Shown: in pieces, positions 58,287 to 64,000 of the stretch | Layout of the letters: every line of letters begins with the position of its first letter | How positions within the stretch are numbered: position 1 is the stretch's first letter | NCBI GenBank assembly: GCA_049487715.1 | Contig: CP150578.1 | Coordinates: 434,001-498,000 of the forward strand | Direction of reading: 5' to 3' | Length of the DNA: 64,000 nt | From: Pycnococcus provasolii | Taxonomy: Eukaryota; Chlorophyta; Pseudoscourfieldiophyceae; Pseudoscourfieldiales | Made by a program: the position numbers and the translations under genes | Notes under the pieces: generated by a model | Told to the model about the DNA's origin: nothing | Databases searched by the model: none | Seen by the model: only the letters and a program-made list of their open reading frames with translations

Positions 58287-61200
58287 ATGCCGCCGCCGTC
58301 GTCGTCGTCGTCGTCGAAGGGCGCTCTGACGTCCCGCGTTGGCGGCGTCGCCCTCGGCCACCCGTCCGCCATCACGCTCATGTCGCTGCACGTGCCGCGC
58401 AACTACCTTCTGCTCACAATATCGCAGCACCTCCCCTTCTGCGGCCTCTACCTCGTCGCGCTCTACCTGCGACTGCGCAAGGATGTGCCGCACTTCGTAC
58501 CGCTCGTTGCCATGTTCCTCTCCGTCACCATGCACGTCCTGCTGCAGCTGCTCCAGCAGTGGTTCATGGACTTCAAATGCACCGTCAGGTACAATGCTGC
58601 GTCTAAGGTTGCGCTCGGCGTCGTCGTGCACGCCAGGCCGAGAAAGAACGCGGGGAAGCCTGAACTGTGCCCACTGCAAGCAGATGACGAAGACGACGTT
58701 GCGGAAGACGGCGACGGGCTTTACTTTGTCTTCCAGAAACGGAAGTACGTCTACAGCGCACGCACGAACACGTTCGATCGCGTGCGGTGTCCTAAGAAGG
58801 AGCCGCTGCCGCACTACACGAAGAGTCAGGGAATGGCGACGCGAGGCGCGCTCTCCAAGGCAAAGCGTGCGCACGGGCGCAACGTTCTTTCCGTGCCGGT
58901 GCCAAAATTCTTGGACCTGTACCAGCAGCAGCTCATGAGCCCTCTGTGCGTCTTCCAGCTCTTCTGTGCGTCGCTGTGGCTATTTGACGCGTACTGGAAG
59001 TATACGTGCTTCTCCATCTTCATGATCCTCGTCATGGAAGGCTCAACGGTGTTTGGACGAATCAAGAATCTCAACACGCTTCGCAACATTGGGGGGACCG
59101 GGTCGGCGCAGCGCGTATGGGCGTACCGCTTCCAGCGCTGGGCTCAGATCGACGTGACGGACGTCGTGCCTGGCGACATCGTCACAGTTGATATGCCAGA
59201 GGGGGAGACGGAGACGTCCATCCCATTCGACGCCGTTCTGCTCGGCGGTGCCGCGGTGGTGAACGAGGCGTCACTCACTGGCGAAAGCGTGCCGCAGATG
59301 AAAGAGGCGCTAAGCGTTGGCGCATCGAACGCCGAGGAGAGGCTGGACATGAAGGGCAAGGATAAGGTGCACGTGCTGTTCAGCGGGACGTCGCTCGTCA
59401 AGGTTGAGACGGCGGAGGAGGCGGCAGATGGCGTCGAGGGTGAGAAAACGAGCGCCGACACCACCACCTCCTCCAGTAAAGACGGAGATGCCATGAACGG
59501 AGGCGCTCTCATCGCGACGACAATGCCGGATGGAACGAAGATTCCAGGATGCCGTTGCTATGTCCTTCGCACGGGATTCGCGTCGAGTCAGGGGAAACTG
59601 ATGCGAATGATCGAGTTCAGCCAGCAACAGGTGCGAGGAGACACGAAAGAAACACTCCTTCTGCTGCTCATTCTGCTGTGCTTCGCTCTGTGCGGCGCGG
59701 GATACGTCCTCCACAACGGGCTGAAGCAGGGCAAGAAGTCAGTACAGGAGCTCCTGCTTCGATGTCTGATGATCATGACATCCGTTGTGCCACCGGAACT
59801 TCCCATGCAGACTGCGCTCGCCGTGAACACTGCGCTCATGGCTTTGCTCAAGGCGAACATATTCTGCACGGAGCCGTTCCGCCTCCCGTTCGCGGGCAAG
59901 GTGAACATCTGCCTTTTCGACAAGACGGGAACGCTGACGACCGATCAGCTGCAGGCGACAGGAGCGGCGGTGCCGTCGAAAAAGGGAGATGGCTCGCTCG
60001 CCATCGCGAGCATGAAGGACGCACCCACGGCTTTCCAGCTCGCTCTGTGCGGCTGCCAGAGCCTCGTGGAAGTGCACGGTGACCTCGTCGGCGACCCCAT
60101 CGAGACGGCTGCACTGCGCGGATGCGGGTGGAGGTACGTTCCCGCCGATCGCCGCGGATTTCCCGCGCCCAAAAAGACGGATGCGGAGAGGGCTGCTGAG
60201 AAGGCGGAGAAGGAGAAGGCGATTAAGGAGGGACGCAAAATTGAGCGTAAAATTGACCGAACGGTGCCCAAGGATGCCGCCGCGACGTTCCAAGTGCTAC
60301 ACCGCTTCCACTTTTCGTCGAGTCTGCAACGCATGGCTGTACTTGCTAAGGTGCAGTTCAAGGGACAGGCGCCCGAGCACTGGGCACTTGTCAAAGGGTC
60401 GCCGGAGGCGGTTGGAACGCTGCTCAAGTCCAAGCTGACTTTGTACGACTCCGTGCACCGCGGTCTAGCTGCGCGTGGCCAGCGCGTGCTTGCCATCGCG
60501 CACCGCCGGCTGACGGACGAGGAAGCAAAGCTGGCATCTTCCCCACGTGCGGGCGAGCTCCTCGACCGCGCGGTCATCGAAAGCAACCTCGAGTTTGATG
60601 GTTTTGCGAGTTTTGCGTGCTTGCTTAGAAACGACTCCGGTGCCGTGGTGGAGGAGCTGCGCAATGCGGACAACCTCGTGGCAATGGCGACGGGAGACGC
60701 GCCGCTCACGGCGCTCGTGGTCGCAAGTGATGTGGGCATGATTAGGTGCTGCCGAAAGTCAACAGTCGCGTTGCAAAAGCAGCAGCTAGTACAGGCATCT
60801 GCGGAGAAAGGCAAGGACAATGGCAAGGGCAAGGGCAAGGAGAAAGAGAACGAAAAGGCTGAAGTGTCCGCGCTCAGCATTTCAATGGCTGCCGCACCAC
60901 CGCTTGCCCTGCACGACAGTCTGTTGCTTGTGAGTAAGGAGGGTGTGCCCACGACAGATCCGAAGTGTCTCGTGTGGCGCCCGGCACTCAGCCTTGCTGG
61001 TCTGGAGGTACATGACGGTGCAGAAGACATGCCGTACGATCCTGCGGCGATTCCCAAGCTCGTTAAAGAGGGGTACAACCTTTGCGTGACGGGTGAGGTA
61101 TACAAGCTCTCCTGTGAACTGTACGGCCCCGACGCCAACAAGCACCTTTCCCTCGTGAGTACTTTCGCGCGCATGCCGCCTGATGGAAAATCTGACGTTG

Positions 61201-63074
61201 TGAAAGCGCTCAGGGAAGTGTGCGGCCTGACAACTCTCATGTGCGGTGACGGTGGAAACGACGTGGGCGCGCTGAAGAGCAGCCACGTCGGCCTCGCTCT
61301 GCTGTGCGGCTTCGGGACGGCAAATGCGCAGGATCCGAGTGTGACTGAGAAGTTGAGATCCGGAAACGCCGATTTGCAGGCGGATGGCGCAGGCGCAGGC
61401 GCAGGCGCAGGCGCCGTGCAGGAAGATGCATGGACGAAGGCTAAGCGCATCGCGCGCGAAAATCAGGAGAAACAGGCGAAGCAGCGCGAGGAAATGAGAA
61501 AGAAGCAAGCTGAATTTAAGGAGAAGCAGGCGAGATATCTCAAGGAGGAGATTGAAGAGCGCAAGGCGCGCGGAGAGGTTGGTTTCATGGCAACGATGTC
61601 GGCAACGAAGGCTGTGCTTGGTCGGCTGCAGGCTGAGGCTCGCTCTCAGCAGGGTGACGCGATGCGAAAGCACGGCGGCAGCGGCTTCGCCGCTAGTGCC
61701 GCGCTTCTCGCACAGGCGGGAATGAGCGAGGAGGAGCTCGAGGCGGAAGGATCCATGGGTCTTCCAATGGTCAAGCTCGGCGACGCGAGTGTTGCTGCGC
61801 CATTCACCTCCAAGAAGCCGAGCGTGCAGTCGACGGTTGATATCGTTCGGCAGGGTCGGTGCACACTCGTTAGTACGATGCAAATGCAACAAATTCTCGT
61901 GCTGAACTGCATGATCAGCGCGTACAGTTTGTCTGTGTTGTATTTGGACGGCATCAAGGCGAGCGAGAATCAGCTGATGGCGACGGGCATGATGCTAACG
62001 ACGGCTTCGTTCGCATTCTCGTTTGCAACCCCGCTCGACGCGCTGAGTTCCGTCCGCCCGCTCAGTTCCGTGTTCCATCCTGCGCTGTTCTTGAGCATCC
62101 TTGCTCAGATGGTGATCCACCTAGGGTGCATGCTGTTGGTGGTTTCGATGGCAAAGAGCCTGATGTCCGAAAACGAGGTGGCAGACAGCATGTACACGGA
62201 CGAAGAGTTGATACGGATACAAAGGGGCGAAGATCCGTTCGATTTGCTCGACAATGTCACTGCGGCGGCGAATGCGACGGTGGCGGCAGTCGTTAGAAAC
62301 GTGACATCGCCGGCTGACTCTGACCTGGATGACTACGATAACGGCGGCTTCGATGAGGCGTCGAATGACGTGTTTTCCGACGGCACTGTGAACCTCAATG
62401 TCACCGGATCTGGTTTGCCGAATATCACGCTCAGCGATACCAACTCCACCGGTCTGATGGGCGGACTGGTGAACGATCCGTTCAAGCCGGATCCAAGGCA
62501 CAAACCGAATTTGCTCAACACTTGTGTGTTCCTCATTGAGACGGCACAACAGGTTAGCGTGTACATTTGCAATTACAAGGGAAGGCCTTTCATGAAAGGC
62601 CCGCTGGAGAACAGCGCGCTGCTGTATTCGCTTGCCGTTTGTGGCACGCTCGCTTTCACGTGCGCGTTCGAGGTGAGTCCTGCACTCAATAAGTGGCTCG
62701 GCTTGGTTTCGCTGCCGTCTGACGAGTTTCGATGGACGCTGCTTGGATGTCTTGCCGTGAGCGTGTTTGGCAGTCTCACCGTGGATCGTATGCTTGTTTG
62801 GTATTTCGCGCCACACATTTTCAAAGCGCAGATGCAGGCAACGCTCGACAACGCCAACATGCTCGTGATGATGCACATCAAACGAATCATTTTCGGCATT
62901 GCCGCATTCCTCCTCGCCGCTCAATTTGGCGTTGTGGGCTTGTTTGGTGCTTACATGCTATTCAAGCGATACATGGCGAATCCGGGCATGCCCATGCCGA
63001 TGGGCGGTGGCGGTGGAGCAAGCCGTCAACAGGCAGCACCGGCGGCACCAACACCTTCCTCGTCGTCGGCATGA
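58287..63074 (+). CDS. P5A-type ATPase (ATP13A1/Spf1 family), extended
   Basis: A 1595-residue ER P-type ATPase. The family extracts mislocalised transmembrane helices from the ER membrane. Family landmarks: N-terminal FCGLYLVALYLRLR membrane entry, TGES (~330), PPELPMQTALAVNTAL (~502, P5A signature), phosphorylation DKTGTLTTDQLQ (~545), GDGGNDVGALK (~987) and GRCTLVSTMQMQQILVLNCM followed by YLDGIKASENQ, very like animal ATP13A1. It is about 390 residues longer than ATP13A1. Extra pieces: a GAGAGAGA-EQ/Lys coiled coil (61385-61590), and a loop at 62200-62500 between membrane helices carrying six N-x-T/S sequons. The latter should be luminal, so probably N-glycosylated. The C-terminus is Pro/Ala/Ser-rich. 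The ATG at 58287 is chosen. Confidence 0.93.
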   Translation: MPPPSSSSSSKGALTSRVGGVALGHPSAITLMSLHVPRNYLLLTISQHLPFCGLYLVALYLRLRKDVPHFVPLVAMFLSVTMHVLLQLLQQWFMDFKCTVRYNAASKVALGVVVHARPRKNAGKPELCPLQADDEDDVAEDGDGLYFVFQKRKYVYSARTNTFDRVRCPKKEPLPHYTKSQGMATRGALSKAKRAHGRNVLSVPVPKFLDLYQQQLMSPLCVFQLFCASLWLFDAYWKYTCFSIFMILVMEGSTVFGRIKNLNTLRNIGGTGSAQRVWAYRFQRWAQIDVTDVVPGDIVTVDMPEGETETSIPFDAVLLGGAAVVNEASLTGESVPQMKEALSVGASNAEERLDMKGKDKVHVLFSGTSLVKVETAEEAADGVEGEKTSADTTTSSSKDGDAMNGGALIATTMPDGTKIPGCRCYVLRTGFASSQGKLMRMIEFSQQQVRGDTKETLLLLLILLCFALCGAGYVLHNGLKQGKKSVQELLLRCLMIMTSVVPPELPMQTALAVNTALMALLKANIFCTEPFRLPFAGKVNICLFDKTGTLTTDQLQATGAAVPSKKGDGSLAIASMKDAPTAFQLALCGCQSLVEVHGDLVGDPIETAALRGCGWRYVPADRRGFPAPKKTDAERAAEKAEKEKAIKEGRKIERKIDRTVPKDAAATFQVLHRFHFSSSLQRMAVLAKVQFKGQAPEHWALVKGSPEAVGTLLKSKLTLYDSVHRGLAARGQRVLAIAHRRLTDEEAKLASSPRAGELLDRAVIESNLEFDGFASFACLLRNDSGAVVEELRNADNLVAMATGDAPLTALVVASDVGMIRCCRKSTVALQKQQLVQASAEKGKDNGKGKGKEKENEKAEVSALSISMAAAPPLALHDSLLLVSKEGVPTTDPKCLVWRPALSLAGLEVHDGAEDMPYDPAAIPKLVKEGYNLCVTGEVYKLSCELYGPDANKHLSLVSTFARMPPDGKSDVVKALREVCGLTTLMCGDGGNDVGALKSSHVGLALLCGFGTANAQDPSVTEKLRSGNADLQADGAGAGAGAGAVQEDAWTKAKRIARENQEKQAKQREEMRKKQAEFKEKQARYLKEEIEERKARGEVGFMATMSATKAVLGRLQAEARSQQGDAMRKHGGSGFAASAALLAQAGMSEEELEAEGSMGLPMVKLGDASVAAPFTSKKPSVQSTVDIVRQGRCTLVSTMQMQQILVLNCMISAYSLSVLYLDGIKASENQLMATGMMLTTASFAFSFATPLDALSSVRPLSSVFHPALFLSILAQMVIHLGCMLLVVSMAKSLMSENEVADSMYTDEELIRIQRGEDPFDLLDNVTAAANATVAAVVRNVTSPADSDLDDYDNGGFDEASNDVFSDGTVNLNVTGSGLPNITLSDTNSTGLMGGLVNDPFKPDPRHKPNLLNTCVFLIETAQQVSVYICNYKGRPFMKGPLENSALLYSLAVCGTLAFTCAFEVSPALNKWLGLVSLPSDEFRWTLLGCLAVSVFGSLTVDRMLVWYFAPHIFKAQMQATLDNANMLVMMHIKRIIFGIAAFLLAAQFGVVGLFGAYMLFKRYMANPGMPMPMGGGGGASRQQAAPAAPTPSSSSA

Positions 63075-63369
63075 CCACTTTCGCAAAAGTAAAAAAAAAA
63101 AAAAAAAAAAACAAAATCGTTTATTCGGGTACTGTAGGTTACGCAGGGTCAACTCGCCGAGCCTCCCGGCGATACCGGTTCCCGGCCCTTTTTCGTTTCG
63201 GTATATTGTCGTCGTTTCCGCGACGTCGTTCTCGCTCCGTGATATCTCTTCACCGTATCAATGGCGTTTGGTGAGCTCGACGCGGCAGATTGAAAGTACA
63301 AAATATTGTTACAACAATTAACCACGACTCAACACGCGATATATGTGAAACATCGCGCCGGCGCAATTC
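63075..63369. other. Convergent intergenic region with poly-A tract and hairpin
   Basis: AAAAAAAAAA run at 63091-63110. The left arm of a large inverted repeat is at 63341-63386. No gene. Confidence 0.6.
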
Positions 63370-63446
63370 TCATTGGGGGCGAGTGGATACAAAGGTGGCG
63401 TAGCCACTCGACCCAATGAGGAGCGCATCGGCGCGATGTTTCATAT
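63341..63446. repeat. Large imperfect inverted repeat (arms ~45 bp, 17-bp loop)
   Basis: Left arm 63341-63386 and right arm 63404-63446. The left arm holds GAAACATCGCGCCG and CTCATTGGG...CGAGTGG. The reverse complement of the right arm reads the same words in the same order with few mismatches. The right arm lies inside the 3' end of the partial gene on the minus strand and the stop codon (63370) lies in the left arm. Confidence 0.85.
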
Positions 63447-64000
63447 CGCCACCTCCCACGAACAGTCGAACGTCATGCGGGACGACGTGCGCGAGAAAGT
63501 CAGGTGGCGAGCTCGTCGCGAGCGTGCGGAGCACAGTAGCGTCGTCGTCGAGCGCGACGAGTGCCACGCCGCGTGGATGTCCCGTAAGTATCGCCATCGG
63601 AGGAAGTTCTTCGTCGCCGCGTGGTGGCAGCATGCATACACCGTACGGCGCGGTGAGAGGCGTGGCGTCGTCCGACGGCGCTTCAACGTGGGACACGTCG
63701 ACCGTGGACTCGTCCACCTTCACCACCGCGAGGGGTGCAAACATCTTTGTGGCGACGAAGCTTGTCGGCGTCGTTCCTGGAATTGGATGCAAGCTAACGA
63801 TGCCTCGCACGTCCGTGGCAACCCCAAACAAGTTCATGTTCAAAGCGTCGTGAAGCACATCGCCATCCGCATTCTCTTCAGCTGGCGAAGGAGCCATGGC
63901 TGCAGCTTGCAATTCACGCTCAAGCTGCGCCTCCATTCTCGTGCCGTCAACGTCGATGCTAACGTCCAGCACAATCACGCCGTCGTGGGTACCGAGCACC
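63370..64000 (-). CDS. 3' part of an unrecognised protein (5' end outside window)
   Basis: About 209 residues to a TGA at 63370-63372. The gene runs off the right window edge, so start and exon structure are unknown. Visible strands (GVIVLDVSIDV, GVATDVRGIVSLHPIPG, MAILTGHPRGVALVALDDDA, VRLFVGGGDMKHRADALLIG) look like beta-propeller or all-beta blades, possibly WD40-like, but no repeat signature is convincing. The last ~25 codons lie within the large inverted repeat, so the C-terminus may be an acquired tail. Confidence 0.6.
   Translation of the reverse strand, partial: VLGTHDGVIVLDVSIDVDGTRMEAQLERELQAAAMAPSPAEENADGDVLHDALNMNLFGVATDVRGIVSLHPIPGTTPTSFVATKMFAPLAVVKVDESTVDVSHVEAPSDDATPLTAPYGVCMLPPRGDEELPPMAILTGHPRGVALVALDDDATVLRTLATSSPPDFLAHVVPHDVRLFVGGGDMKHRADALLIGSSGYATFVSTRPQ

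Overview
The window is eukaryotic nuclear DNA from a green (chlorophyte or prasinophyte-grade) alga with a compact, gene-dense, GC-rich genome. Four observations support this. There is a PsaH gene, a photosystem I subunit restricted to the green lineage, with two GT-AG introns at 36840-37559. Other introns are few and short (about 50-243 bp). TGTAA, the usual chlorophyte polyadenylation signal, sits at or just after many stop codons. Several proteins are plastid-targeted or of plant type (VCCN1/bestrophin-like channel, TOM1/THH1-like membrane protein, plastid-type guanylate kinase, and a nuclear gene resembling plastid RNA polymerase alpha). No rRNA, tRNA, CRISPR array or intact transposon was recognised.

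Layout. 0-12.3 kb: a 3' gene fragment, palmitoyl-protein thioesterase, a CDK7-like kinase divergent from an RCC1-repeat protein, a secreted GPI-like protein, a long gene-poor stretch, a small unknown gene, a membrane coiled-coil repeat protein, a region of relics (WD40 fragment, tandem palindromes) and a two-exon 2-oxoglutarate oxygenase. 12.3-31.1 kb: a 1854-aa fusion of fatty acyl reductase, acyltransferase and alkyl-DHAP synthase, then a bestrophin-like channel, a glycosyltransferase-like protein, an ABCB half transporter, a head-to-head JmjC/SET pair and the RpoA-like protein. 31.1-43.7 kb: a second glycosyltransferase-like protein, TOM1-like protein, GGCT-like protein, an Ala/Pro-rich plastid membrane protein divergent from PsaH, a frameshifted GFA/CENP-V-type gene, guanylate kinase, a ZNG1/CobW GTPase and an ABCF ATPase. 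43.7-64 kb: HNH-like relics, a 1580-aa three-exon protein, a TPR protein, an NHL/EGF surface protein, an FMN-binding PNPOx-like protein, a two-RRM protein, a P5A ATPase and a 5'-truncated gene ending in a hairpin.

The most notable object is the fusion at 13287-18851. In one reading frame it appears to carry every dedicated step of ether-lipid initiation: making the fatty alcohol, acylating DHAP, and exchanging acyl for alkyl. Bifunctional reductase-acyltransferase fusions are known from Tetrahymena, but I know of no fusion that also carries AGPS. Second is an RpoA-like protein encoded in the nucleus with about 420 extra residues between its two domains. Third, short telomere-like arrays (TTAGGG or TTCGGGG type) recur within roughly 50-330 bp upstream of many start codons, which suggests a recurrent promoter element.

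Limits: everything is read by eye. Splice sites, start codons and remote domain calls are predictions, and coordinates of starts chosen inside longer frames are the best supported in-frame ATG.
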